Shown piece by piece: positions 43,614 through 51,647 of a DNA stretch of 64,000 nt. Numbering within the stretch: position 1 is the stretch's first letter; the number at the start of each line of letters is the position of its first letter. Where the stretch lies: the NCBI RefSeq assembly GCF_029894425.1, contig NZ_JARXYJ010000001.1, forward strand, positions 1,860,001 to 1,924,000. Reading direction: 5' to 3'. Both the position numbers and the translations under genes were made by a program. The notes beneath the pieces were generated by a model, which had not been told where the DNA came from, made no database searches, and saw only the letters and a program-made list of their open reading frames with translations. This DNA comes from Streptomyces sp. SAI-127 (GTDB taxonomy: Bacteria > Actinomycetota > Actinomycetes > Streptomycetales > Streptomycetaceae).

Positions 43614-44652
43614 AGTGGGTGTAGATGTCCTTGATCTGGTCGGTCTTGAGGTCGAGGTGTTCGAGGATGGTGTAGCGGCCGGGGCGGGTCTGCGGGGCGA
43701 ACTCCACGGCGCGGACGAACTCCGCGGGCGTGAACCCGATCTCCTCCGGCAGGACCGGCAGTCCGTGCCGGCGCAGCACCTCGGCCATGTACGCCGATTC
43801 CTCGTGGGCTCCGCGCAGGTACATCGCGAAGGCCGCGCCCAGTCCGCACTGCTCGCCGTGGGCGGCGGCGCGTTTGGGGTAGAGCAGGTCGAACGCGTGG
43901 TTGATCTCGTGGCACGAGCCGGACGCGGGCCGTGAGTCGCCCGAGATCGACATCGCGACGCCGGTGAGGACGAGGGCCTCGGCGAGCACCTGGAGGAAGT
44001 CGTTGTCGCCGACGCCTCCCGGGTGCCGGAGCACGGCCTCGCCGGCCTGGCGGGCCATGGCGGCCGCGAGTCCGTCGATCTTCTCGCCCTTGACGCGGTT
44101 CGCCAGCTCCCAGTCGGCGATCGCGTTGATGTTGGAGACCGCGTCGCCGATGCCCGCGCGCACGAAGCGCACCGGGGCCTCGCGGATGACGTCGAGGTCG
44201 ATGACGGCCGCTATCGGGTTGGGCACGCCGTAGGAGCCGCGGCCCGCGTCGTTGTCGAGGGTCGCCACGGGCGAGCACAGACCGTCGTGCGCGAGGTTCG
44301 TCGGTACGGCGACCAGGGGCAGGCCGATGCGCGCCGCGGCGAACTTGGCGCAGTCGATGATCTTGCCGCCGCCGAGTCCGACGACCGCGTCGTAGTGGCC
44401 GGCCTTCATCTCGCCTGCCAGCCGGATCGCGTCGTCGAGGGTGCCGCCGCCGACCTCGTACCAGGTGGCGCCGGGCAGGGCGGGAGCGAGCCGCTCCTTC
44501 AGCTTGGCGCCGGAGCCGTTGCTGACGGCGACGGCCAGCTTGCCGGAGTGCGAGATGCGCTCGTCGGCGAGCACACCGGCCAGGTCGTCGAGGGCACCCG
44601 GGCGGATGTCCACGACGACCGGCGAGGGAATCAGCCTTGTCAGTAGCGGCAC
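43591..44652 (-). CDS. Glycerol-1-phosphate-dehydrogenase-like iron/zinc ADH
   Basis: A 353-aa protein of the iron-containing alcohol dehydrogenase/dehydroquinate-synthase fold, closest in motif layout to sn-glycerol-1-phosphate dehydrogenases (EgsA/AraM). The NAD(P) loop is GLGGGKIIDCAKFAA, the family segment is VPTNLAHDGLCSPVA, and metal ligands are the Asp of GIGDAVSNI, the His of CHEINHAFD and the His of AAHGEQCG. It would reduce a phosphorylated ketone such as dihydroxyacetone phosphate. The GTG at 44652 has GGGAG 5 nt upstream and overlaps the nucleotidyltransferase gene by 13 nt. Confidence 0.82.
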   Translation of the reverse strand: MPLLTRLIPSPVVVDIRPGALDDLAGVLADERISHSGKLAVAVSNGSGAKLKERLAPALPGATWYEVGGGTLDDAIRLAGEMKAGHYDAVVGLGGGKIIDCAKFAAARIGLPLVAVPTNLAHDGLCSPVATLDNDAGRGSYGVPNPIAAVIDLDVIREAPVRFVRAGIGDAVSNINAIADWELANRVKGEKIDGLAAAMARQAGEAVLRHPGGVGDNDFLQVLAEALVLTGVAMSISGDSRPASGSCHEINHAFDLLYPKRAAAHGEQCGLGAAFAMYLRGAHEESAYMAEVLRRHGLPVLPEEIGFTPAEFVRAVEFAPQTRPGRYTILEHLDLKTDQIKDIYTHYVKAIGS

Positions 44653-45392
44653 GCGATCTCCCGTCCGCGGGCGAGATCGTCGTGGTTGTCGATCTCCACC
44701 CACTGGACGTCGCCGATCGGCGCGACGTCGATGCGGAAGCCTCGGTTCACGAGCTCCTGGTAGCCGTGCTCGTAGAACTGCTGCGGGTCGGTCTCCCAGA
44801 CCGTCTTCAGGGCGTCGGCCAGTTCCGGGGCGGCGGCGCCCTCGATGAGGGTGACACCGATGTACTCGCCGGTGGCCTCGGCCGGGTCCATCAGCTTGGT
44901 GATCTTCGTCATGCCCTTCTCGGCGTCGACGACGACCTTCATCTCCTCGTCGGCGAGGGACTTCACGGTGTCCAGGGCGAGGATGATCCGCTTGCCCTCG
45001 CCGCGGGCGGCGAGCAGCGTCTTCTCGACGGAGACCGGGTGCACGGTGTCGCCGTTGGCGAGGATCACACCGTCCTTGAGGGCGTCACGGCCGCACCACA
45101 GGGAGTAGGCGTTGTTCCACTCCTCGGCCTTGTCGTTGTCGATGAGGGTGAGCTTGAGGCCGTACTTCGCCTCCAGCGCCGCCTTGCGCTCGTACACGGC
45201 CTCCTTGCGGTAGCCGACGATGACCGCGACCTCGGTCAGACCGATCTCGGCGAAGTTGCCGAGAGTGAGGTCCAGAACCGTGGGTTCGCCCTCTATGCCC
45301 GCGGGGCCCACCGGCACCAGAGCCTTGGGAAGGCTGTCGGTGTAGGGGCGCAGACGGCGTCCGGCGCCGGCCGCCAGCACGAGGCCGATCAT
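44640..45392 (-). CDS. Sugar/polyol-phosphate nucleotidyltransferase
   Basis: A 250-aa GT-A-fold nucleotidyltransferase. The NTP-binding motif is LAAGAGRRLRPYTDSLPKAL at the N-terminus, with ILANGDTVHPVS carrying the metal aspartate and WVEIDNHDDLARGREI at the end. It resembles inositol-1-phosphate or glycerol-phosphate cytidylyltransferases more than typical glucose-1-phosphate enzymes, but this is an inference from context. Its ATG overlaps the stop of the DUF5941 gene by 4 nt. Confidence 0.87.
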   Translation of the reverse strand: MIGLVLAAGAGRRLRPYTDSLPKALVPVGPAGIEGEPTVLDLTLGNFAEIGLTEVAVIVGYRKEAVYERKAALEAKYGLKLTLIDNDKAEEWNNAYSLWCGRDALKDGVILANGDTVHPVSVEKTLLAARGEGKRIILALDTVKSLADEEMKVVVDAEKGMTKITKLMDPAEATGEYIGVTLIEGAAAPELADALKTVWETDPQQFYEHGYQELVNRGFRIDVAPIGDVQWVEIDNHDDLARGREIACRY

Positions 45393-47176
45393 GCGGGTTC
45401 TCCTTCATCGTGTACGGCGGGAGCCCCTGCGGACACCCAGAAGCGGATGCTCTCGACGAGCACCAGCAGGGCCACGGCCACGGCCAGGACCGTGAGCGCG
45501 ACCGTGAACTGCGAAGCGGTGAGCAGCGCGGCCAGGACGGTGACGAGCAGCGTCCGTCCCTCGTGCCCCCCGATGGCGCGCACCAGCCAGGCCGGGGGCG
45601 CTCCGGCGTTGCCGCGGATGCGGTACACCGTGTCGTAGTGATGGTAGGCGACGGCGGCCACCAGGCCGAAAGCCGCGGGAAGGGCTCCGTTCACGTCCGC
45701 TGTGGCGGCGAGGATCAGGACGGTGCCGTATTCGGCGGCGCGGAAGAGCGGGGGGACGAGCCAGTCGAGGGCGCCCTTGAGGGGGCGGTACAGGGCCTGA
45801 GCGGCGGCGATCGCGTAGACGACGGCACCGGCGACGGGTGCCCAGGTCACGTCCGAGAAGAGGGCGACGGCCAGGACGGCCGTGCCGGCCAGAGCCACCA
45901 GGAACGGGGCACCGAGCGGGGCGCGCGCGACCCGCGACAGGAGTCCGGCCAACGGCCCGTTGTCCGCCAGGTCCGCCAGCGCCTGCGCCGCCCGGTCGGT
46001 CCGCTGAGCCTTCCGCGTCAGCGACCGCAGCACCCGGCCCGCCGTCGTGTAGGTCGCCGCGAAGGCGCACCCGATGAGAAGGGCGTAGAAGGTGATACGA
46101 GGAGTGGTGGCCGCCGTCAGGACCGCGATCATCGCCCAGCGCTCCCCGATCGGCAGGACGATCATCCGCCGTACCCACACCGTCCAGCCGACGCTGTCGA
46201 GCTTGTCCGAAAGGGCCGCCGTGGGGCTGGTGTTGGCGGTCGCGTCGTGGTTGGCCTCGTTGAACGAGAAGTCGACGACGTGCCGGCAGGTCTGCAGGAC
46301 CATCGCTCCGAGCGCCAGCGCCCATACGTCGTCGCCGCCGCGGGCCGCTCCGAGGGCGAGGCCCGCGTAGTAGGCGTACTCCTTGGCCCGGTCGAAGGTG
46401 GCGTCGAGCCAGGCGCCGAGCGTGGAGTACTGGAGGGAGTAGCGGGCGAGCTGCCCGTCGGTGCAGTCCAGGACGAAGGACGCGATGAGCAGGACGCCGG
46501 CGGCGATGAAACCGCCCCGGGTACCTGTGGCCGCGCAGGCCGCCGCTATGAGCGCGGTGATCAGGGAGGCGGTGGTGACCTGGTTCGGGGTCAGGCCGCG
46601 GCGGGCGCACCAGCGGGCGAGGTAGCGGGAGTAGGGGCTGATGAAGTGGGTGGTGAAGAAGCCGTCCCGGGACTTCACGGCCGACTTCAGGCGTACGGCC
46701 TCGTCGTCGACGTCCGCGACGGCCTGCCGTGCCTCGTTGCGGGCCTGCGGGTCGGCGGGGACGGCGGCGACCAGGCTGCCGAGCTCGGGGCGGTACACCT
46801 CGGCGCCGTCGTCGGCCAGCGCGGTGACGATGCGGTCGGGGAGGCTGTCCACCGCCAGCGCCGTGCCGCCGCCCGCGGAGTTGTCGCGGGCCAGCGCCCG
46901 GGTGAGCGTCACGCGCCCTTCGGGCTGTGCGGTGACGGCGCCGGGCACGGCGGCGAGCGGGAAGCGGGGGTCGGTGAGGCCGAGGCGCAGGGCGTGCACG
47001 TGGCCGACGAAGCGGGCGTCGACGAGGGCGACCCGCTGCTCACAGGGTGCCTCGGCGACCAGCCGCTCGGCGTCGGCGGCGTCCGCGGCGACCCGCACGT
47101 CGAAGCCGAGGGACCGCAGATCACCCTCGATCGACGATCCGGGGACCGGCTGACCGGTGAGGATGGCGGTCGACAA
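45389..47176 (-). CDS. CDP-alcohol phosphatidyltransferase with DUF5941 regions
   Basis: A 595-aa multi-domain membrane protein, first gene of the operon. Residues 1-175 are soluble. About 190-400 is a CDP-alcohol phosphotransferase domain with the signature DGQLARYSLQYSTLGAWLDA followed by TFDRAKEY. Residues about 410-590 contain more membrane segments. I recognise this layout as the DUF5941 family of Streptomyces, whose function is unknown to me. It would use a CDP-activated alcohol made by the next gene. Confidence 0.85.
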   Translation of the reverse strand: MSTAILTGQPVPGSSIEGDLRSLGFDVRVAADAADAERLVAEAPCEQRVALVDARFVGHVHALRLGLTDPRFPLAAVPGAVTAQPEGRVTLTRALARDNSAGGGTALAVDSLPDRIVTALADDGAEVYRPELGSLVAAVPADPQARNEARQAVADVDDEAVRLKSAVKSRDGFFTTHFISPYSRYLARWCARRGLTPNQVTTASLITALIAAACAATGTRGGFIAAGVLLIASFVLDCTDGQLARYSLQYSTLGAWLDATFDRAKEYAYYAGLALGAARGGDDVWALALGAMVLQTCRHVVDFSFNEANHDATANTSPTAALSDKLDSVGWTVWVRRMIVLPIGERWAMIAVLTAATTPRITFYALLIGCAFAATYTTAGRVLRSLTRKAQRTDRAAQALADLADNGPLAGLLSRVARAPLGAPFLVALAGTAVLAVALFSDVTWAPVAGAVVYAIAAAQALYRPLKGALDWLVPPLFRAAEYGTVLILAATADVNGALPAAFGLVAAVAYHHYDTVYRIRGNAGAPPAWLVRAIGGHEGRTLLVTVLAALLTASQFTVALTVLAVAVALLVLVESIRFWVSAGAPAVHDEGEPA

Positions 47177-47303
47177 CCGAACTCACTCCCTGGGTGCCGA
47201 CGCGCGGGCGCCGGTCATGTGCACGATGGGGGCGCCCCTTGGCTGCACCAGGCGGGCGGCATGTCGGCAGAGGCTATCGGATGCCAAGAAGACTGCGTTC
47301 ACC

Positions 47304-47317
47304 GCCCGTTAACGGGC
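47304..47317. promoter_or_regulatory. Palindrome GCCCGTTAACGGGC between divergent operons
   Basis: A perfect 14-bp palindrome lies in the 277-bp spacer between the surface-polymer operon and galE, 128 bp from the first and 137 bp from the second start. Position and symmetry fit a shared operator. Confidence 0.45.
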
Positions 47318-47453
47318 TGATCGACACCGCCTTCCCCGGCCTTTGCCGCGATCATCATCGGTGATCCGGGCCCCCGCTCACAAACCGCGCCCCACAGAGC
47401 GGACATCCAGGACATCGCTTGGCGCACGGAGCGTCGGCATAGGGTGGGCGACC

Positions 47454-48416
47454 ATGACGTGGCTGATCACCGGCGGTGCCGGGTACATAGGGGCGCATGT
47501 GGCGCGGGCCATGACGGGGGCCGGGGAGCGGGTGCTCGTCCTGGACGACCTCTCGGCGGGAGTGCCCGCGCGGCTCCCCGCCGACGTGCCGCTGGTGCGG
47601 GGTTCCTCACTCGACGGCGGCCTGCTCAAGCGGGTGCTGGCCGAGCACGCGGTGACGGGTGTGGTGCATCTCGCGGCGCGCAAGCAGGTCGCGGAGTCGG
47701 TGGCTCAGCCGACCCGCTACTACCAGGAGAACCTCGGCGGCCTCGCGACCCTCCTGGAGGCGGTCGCGGAGGCCGGTGTCGAGCGCTTCCTGTTCTCCTC
47801 GTCGGCGGCGGTCTACGGCAATCCCGATGTGGAACTGATCACGGAGGAGACGCCGTGCGCCCCCGTGAACCCGTACGGCGAGACGAAGCTCGCCGGGGAG
47901 TGGCTGGTGCGGGCGGCCGGGCAGGCACACGGGATCTCCACCGTATGTCTGCGCTACTTCAACGTCGCCGGGGCCGCGACGCCGGAACTCGCGGACACCG
48001 GGGTCTTCAACATCGTGCCCATGGTCTTCGACCGGCTCACCCGCGACGAGGCCCCGCGGATCTTCGGTGACGACTACCCGACGCCGGACGGCACCTGCGT
48101 CCGTGACTACATCCATGTGTCCGACCTGGCCGAGGCCCATCTCGCGGCGGCCCGGCACCTGAGCGGACAGAGCGGTGATCTGACGGTCAACATCGGTCGC
48201 GGCGAGGGCGTGTCCGTGCGCGAGATGGTCACGGTGATCGGTGAGGTGACCGGAGACCGACGGCCGGCCGTCGTGGAGCCGCGGCGTCCGGGAGACGCGC
48301 CGGTGTCGGTGGCATCGGCCGCCCGGGCCGCCGAGACGCTCGGCTGGAGCGCGCGGCGAGGGGTGCGCGAAATGATCGACTCCGCCTGGCGGGGCTGGCT
48401 GCTGCACCATCGCTGA
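47454..48416 (+). CDS. galE: UDP-glucose 4-epimerase (extended SDR)
   Basis: A 320-aa extended SDR enzyme. The NAD motif is ITGGAGYIGAHV, the active site has SSSAAVYGNP and NPYGETKLAGE (YxxxK), and NIGRGEGVSVREM is typical of GalE. It interconverts UDP-glucose and UDP-galactose (or N-acetyl forms). The ATG at 47454 starts at the nucleotide fold. It is divergent from the surface-polymer operon, so it may provide sugar donor for its GT2 enzyme. Confidence 0.9.
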   Translation: MTWLITGGAGYIGAHVARAMTGAGERVLVLDDLSAGVPARLPADVPLVRGSSLDGGLLKRVLAEHAVTGVVHLAARKQVAESVAQPTRYYQENLGGLATLLEAVAEAGVERFLFSSSAAVYGNPDVELITEETPCAPVNPYGETKLAGEWLVRAAGQAHGISTVCLRYFNVAGAATPELADTGVFNIVPMVFDRLTRDEAPRIFGDDYPTPDGTCVRDYIHVSDLAEAHLAAARHLSGQSGDLTVNIGRGEGVSVREMVTVIGEVTGDRRPAVVEPRRPGDAPVSVASAARAAETLGWSARRGVREMIDSAWRGWLLHHR

Positions 48417-48420
48417 GGGC

Positions 48421-48455
48421 GCCCTGACCTGCGATTCGTTTCCGCAGGTCAGGGC
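48421..48455. terminator. Intrinsic terminator after galE
   Basis: A perfect 13-bp inverted repeat (GCCCTGACCTGCG and its complement) with a 9-nt loop begins 4 nt after the galE stop. Confidence 0.88.
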
Positions 48456-48560
48456 ACATGACAACGGTGTTCAGTGCCGCGTTGCCCGGTACCCCCCACC
48501 CGTAGTTCACTGTGATCCCGGACGGGCTGTTCCGGGACAAACGCGTAGGAGGCGGCTTCC

Positions 48561-49496
48561 ATGGGGGCAGGGCACGATCACGGGCACTCACATGCGCCGG
48601 CCGGCGGTACGGCGACCGCGGCGTACGTCGGCACGCTGCGGGTGGCGCTGTCGATCACGCTCACCGTCATGGTGGTCGAGATCGTCGGCGGCTTCCTCGC
48701 GGACTCCCTCGCCCTGGTCGCCGACGCGGCGCACATGGCGACGGACGCGCTGGGTCTCGGCATGGCCCTCCTCGCGGTCCACTTCGCGAACCGCCCGGCG
48801 ACCGGCAACCGCACCTTCGGGTACGCCCGCGCCGAGATCCTCGCCGCCCTCGCGAACTGTCTGCTGCTGCTCGGCGTCGGCGGCTATGTCCTGTACGAGG
48901 CGATCCAGCGGTTCGTCACGCCGGTCGGCACCGAGGGCGGGCTGACGATCGTGTTCGGCGCCATCGGTCTGGTCGCGAACATGATCTCGCTGACCCTGCT
49001 GATGCGCGGCCAGAAGGAGAGCCTGAACGTCCGGGGGGCGTTCCTGGAGGTCGCGGCGGACGCGCTGGGTTCGGTCGCGGTGCTGATCTCGGCCGTGGTG
49101 ATCCTCACCACGGGCTGGCAGGCCGCCGACCCGGTCGCGTCCCTCGTCATCGGCCTGATGATCGTGCCGCGCACCGTCAAGCTGCTGCGCGAAACCCTCG
49201 ACGTGCTGCTGGAGTCGGCCCCCAAGGACGTCGACATGACGGAGGTGCGGACGCACATCCTGGCCCTGGACGGTGTGGAGGACGTCCACGACCTGCACGC
49301 CTGGACGATCACCTCGGGCATGCCGGTGCTGTCCGCGCACGTGGTCGTGCGCTCGGACGTCCTCAGCGCGATCGGTCACGAGAAGATGCTGCACGAACTC
49401 CAGAACTGCCTCGGCGACCACTTCGACGTGGAGCACTGCACCTTCCAGCTGGAGCCGAGCGGGCACGCGGAGCACGAGGCACGCCTGTGCCACTGA
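48561..49496 (+). CDS. Cation diffusion facilitator metal exporter
   Basis: A 311-aa CDF transporter with six membrane segments and a cytosolic C-terminal domain. The N-terminus is histidine-rich (GHDHGHSHAP). The TM2 metal site is HMATDA. The TM5 site, HxxxD in most zinc transporters, reads LEVAADALGS, so Glu replaces His. The C-terminal domain has HDLHAWTITSGMPVLSAHVV and the histidine pair near HFDVEHCTFQ. Zinc or another divalent metal export is likely. Confidence 0.92.
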   Translation: MGAGHDHGHSHAPAGGTATAAYVGTLRVALSITLTVMVVEIVGGFLADSLALVADAAHMATDALGLGMALLAVHFANRPATGNRTFGYARAEILAALANCLLLLGVGGYVLYEAIQRFVTPVGTEGGLTIVFGAIGLVANMISLTLLMRGQKESLNVRGAFLEVAADALGSVAVLISAVVILTTGWQAADPVASLVIGLMIVPRTVKLLRETLDVLLESAPKDVDMTEVRTHILALDGVEDVHDLHAWTITSGMPVLSAHVVVRSDVLSAIGHEKMLHELQNCLGDHFDVEHCTFQLEPSGHAEHEARLCH

Positions 49497-49683
49497 CACA
49501 CGTGTACGGTGCATGAAACGCCCGTTCTGACGGAATGCACCGATCCGGCGCACCTTTGCGTCCTCCACCCCACAGCACCGCCCCGAGCGGTTCCCCGCCC
49601 GCCGCGCCGGGCACGATCAACTGCCGGGAGTGCCGGACACGTGCGGCACACTTGGGGCGCGAAGACCGATGTGAAGGATGGGT

Positions 49684-50277
49684 ATGCCGACCACACCTGC
49701 CACCACGACGCACACTCCGTCGAACGGCGCCGCGAACGCGATCCTGCTGGAACTGGTCGACGAGCACGGTGTGACGATCGGCACCGCGGAGAAGCTCGCC
49801 GCCCACCAGCCGCCGGGGCAGCTGCACCGCGCCTTCTCGGTGTTCCTCTTCGACGATCGGGGCCGGCTGCTCCTCCAGCAGCGCGCCCTGGGCAAGTACC
49901 ACTCCCCCGGCGTGTGGTCCAACACCTGCTGCGGCCACCCCTACCCGGGCGAGGCTCCCTTCGCGGCGGCGGCCCGGCGGACGTACGAGGAACTGGGCGT
50001 CTCCCCGTCGCTGCTCGCCGAGGCGGGCACGGTCCGCTACAACCACCCGGACCCCGACTCGGGCCTGGTCGAGCAGGAGTACAACCACCTGTTCGTCGGC
50101 ATGGTGCAGTCCCCGCTCGGCCCGGACCCGGAGGAGGTCGGCGCGACGGCGTTCGTGACGCCGGACGAGCTGGCGGAGCGGCACGCGAAGGACGCCTTCT
50201 CGTCCTGGTTCATGACGGTGCTGGACGCGGCCCGCCCCGCGGTCAGGGAGCTGACGGGCGCCTCCGCCGGCTGGTGA
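49684..50277 (+). CDS. idi: Isopentenyl-diphosphate delta-isomerase, type I
   Basis: A 197-aa Nudix-fold enzyme that interconverts IPP and DMAPP. The catalytic cysteine is in WSNTCCGHPYPGE and the glutamate in RRTYEELGV; metal-binding histidines are in QLHRAFSVFLF and EYNHLFVG. I chose the ATG at 49684, with AAGGA 5 nt upstream; an ATG two codons earlier is possible. It balances the prenyl pool for the nearby hopanoid and other isoprenoid pathways. Confidence 0.94.
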   Translation: MPTTPATTTHTPSNGAANAILLELVDEHGVTIGTAEKLAAHQPPGQLHRAFSVFLFDDRGRLLLQQRALGKYHSPGVWSNTCCGHPYPGEAPFAAAARRTYEELGVSPSLLAEAGTVRYNHPDPDSGLVEQEYNHLFVGMVQSPLGPDPEEVGATAFVTPDELAERHAKDAFSSWFMTVLDAARPAVRELTGASAGW

Positions 50278-50283
50278 CCGCCC

Positions 50284-50844
50284 TCAGGGCACGCGCACGG
50301 CCTTGAGCGGCAGGGCGGCCCAGATCACCTTGCCGCCGCTGGACGTGTGCTCGACGTCGCAGACCCCGCCCGCCTCCCGGGTGACCTCACGGACCAGCAG
50401 CAGCCCCCGGCCCCCGGTCTCACTGTGGGCGGCCTCCAGAGCGGTCGGCCGGTACGGGTGGTTGTCCTCCACGGACACCCGCACCCACTCCGCGCCCACG
50501 GCCACCTCCACGGCGAGCATCGGCGAGAGCAGGGCCGCGTGCCGGACGGCGTTCGTGACGAGCTCGGACACGATCAGCAGGAGGCCCTGGACGAGGTCGT
50601 CCGAGACGGGCACTCCCTGGCGGTACAGCAGGTCCCGCACGGCATGTCGCGCCTGCGGGACCGACGCGTCGACAGCGGGTGCGGTGAACCGCCACACACC
50701 CTCGTACGGCAGCGGATCCGGTGTGCCCGGGTCGAGGGGGTCCGGCCCGAGGGGGTCTTCTCCGCTGTCCGGTGGGCGAGGGCCGGACCCGCGCCCATGG
50801 TCGTCCATTCTTCGGTCGCCACCCTTGCGCTCGATTGTCACCAC
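50284..50844 (-). CDS. Anti-sigma-factor-like ATP-binding protein
   Basis: A 186-aa protein with a disordered Asp/Pro-rich N-terminus (residues 1-50) and a HATPase_c domain of the RsbW/SpoIIAB type (N-box LIVSELVTNAVRHA, G1 region VSVEDNHPYRP, G2 GGRGLLLV). There is no histidine-kinase dimerisation domain. Streptomyces have many such proteins that may bind sigma factors or anti-anti-sigma partners. A GTG start at 50844 is used; the ATG 12 codons later is possible. It converges with idi. Confidence 0.85.
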   Translation of the reverse strand: MVTIERKGGDRRMDDHGRGSGPRPPDSGEDPLGPDPLDPGTPDPLPYEGVWRFTAPAVDASVPQARHAVRDLLYRQGVPVSDDLVQGLLLIVSELVTNAVRHAALLSPMLAVEVAVGAEWVRVSVEDNHPYRPTALEAAHSETGGRGLLLVREVTREAGGVCDVEHTSSGGKVIWAALPLKAVRVP

Positions 50845-50934
50845 ATGTCGAGTGTTGGCAGCGCGTCACTCCGCCCCTGATACCTGAACAGAAGTCAGCG
50901 GATATCGAGTGCCCCTGACCGATTCCGCGCAGAA

Positions 50935-51577
50935 CTATTCGGGATGTGTCGGTTTGGCGGCGGCCTCTTGCTGCTCGGTGACCATTCCGACGATCTTGCG
51001 GCCTCCCAAGCCGGTGGCCATGAGTCCGAGGCCGTCGAAGAGCAGGCCGAGCGAGAAGAAGCAGCCGATCACGTACTTGCTGCTGCTCGGCCAGGAGGCC
51101 AGTACCAGGATGCCGAGCAGCAGACCGAACGCGCCCTGCACGAGGGTCCAGCCGAACTGCGGTCCGCGTACCACCAGGCTGCCGGCCAGCCGGAACACCC
51201 CGCCGGTCAGGAAGAGCAGCGCGGCGAACATGGTCAGGGCCGCGGCCGCCGCCTCCGGACGCACGATGACGACGACGCCGGCCGCGATGTTCAGGGCGGC
51301 GACCACGACACCGAGCCAGAAGAAGTTGGAGCCCCGGGCCTGGACCGCGTGCAGCAGTCCCACCTCCCCCAGTCTCGACTTCGCTCGACCGGGCGGTGCC
51401 CCCATCGCCGATCAGCAGGAGCCAGCCGAACAGGATCATCGAGGTGAGCGTGGCCACACCGGTGTAGATCAGCCCGACGAGTCCGGCGAGCACCAGGATC
51501 ACACCGAGCGCCGCGAGCCAGCCGAAACTGCGGCTCAGCCTGGCCGTCTCGGGGTTCTCCGCCTTGTTCACCGCCAT
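50935..51577 (-). pseudogene. HdeD-family membrane protein broken by a 40-nt insertion
   Basis: Homology to the DUF308/HdeD family (acid-resistance membrane proteins, six membrane segments) runs in two frames. The first part starts at the ATG at 51577 (GAGGAGG upstream) and encodes two segments up to MILFGWLLLIGD. The second, from about 51363 down, resumes as VGLLHAVQARGSNFFWLG and goes on to the stop at 50935 with four segments. Between them lies a 40-nt repeat-like block (51366-51405) that shifts the frame. An ATG inside the block could restart the second half, but with no ribosome site. Confidence 0.8.
51366..51405. repeat. Streptomyces-type short repeat inserted in the hdeD-like gene
   Basis: The block has C-runs at one end and CCCCC near the other, around CTCGACTTCGCTCGAC. 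This resembles the recurrent short palindromic repeat seen in Streptomyces spacers (C-run, CTTCGCTCGA, G-run) though this copy is somewhat degenerate. Removing 40 nt restores a continuous reading frame (…LLIGEVGLLHAV…). Confidence 0.65.
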
Positions 51578-51647
51578 GCGGGGCCTCCTCGCGCCGCGGC
51601 CCCCTCCTTGATCGTGGGGTCGGGGCATACGACTAGCATCCGACGCC

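Noticed and set aside
50935..51405. The second half of the HdeD-like gene as an independent gene
   Set aside because: Its only start lies inside the repeat-like block without a ribosome site, and the family homology continues directly from the upstream half in the other frame.
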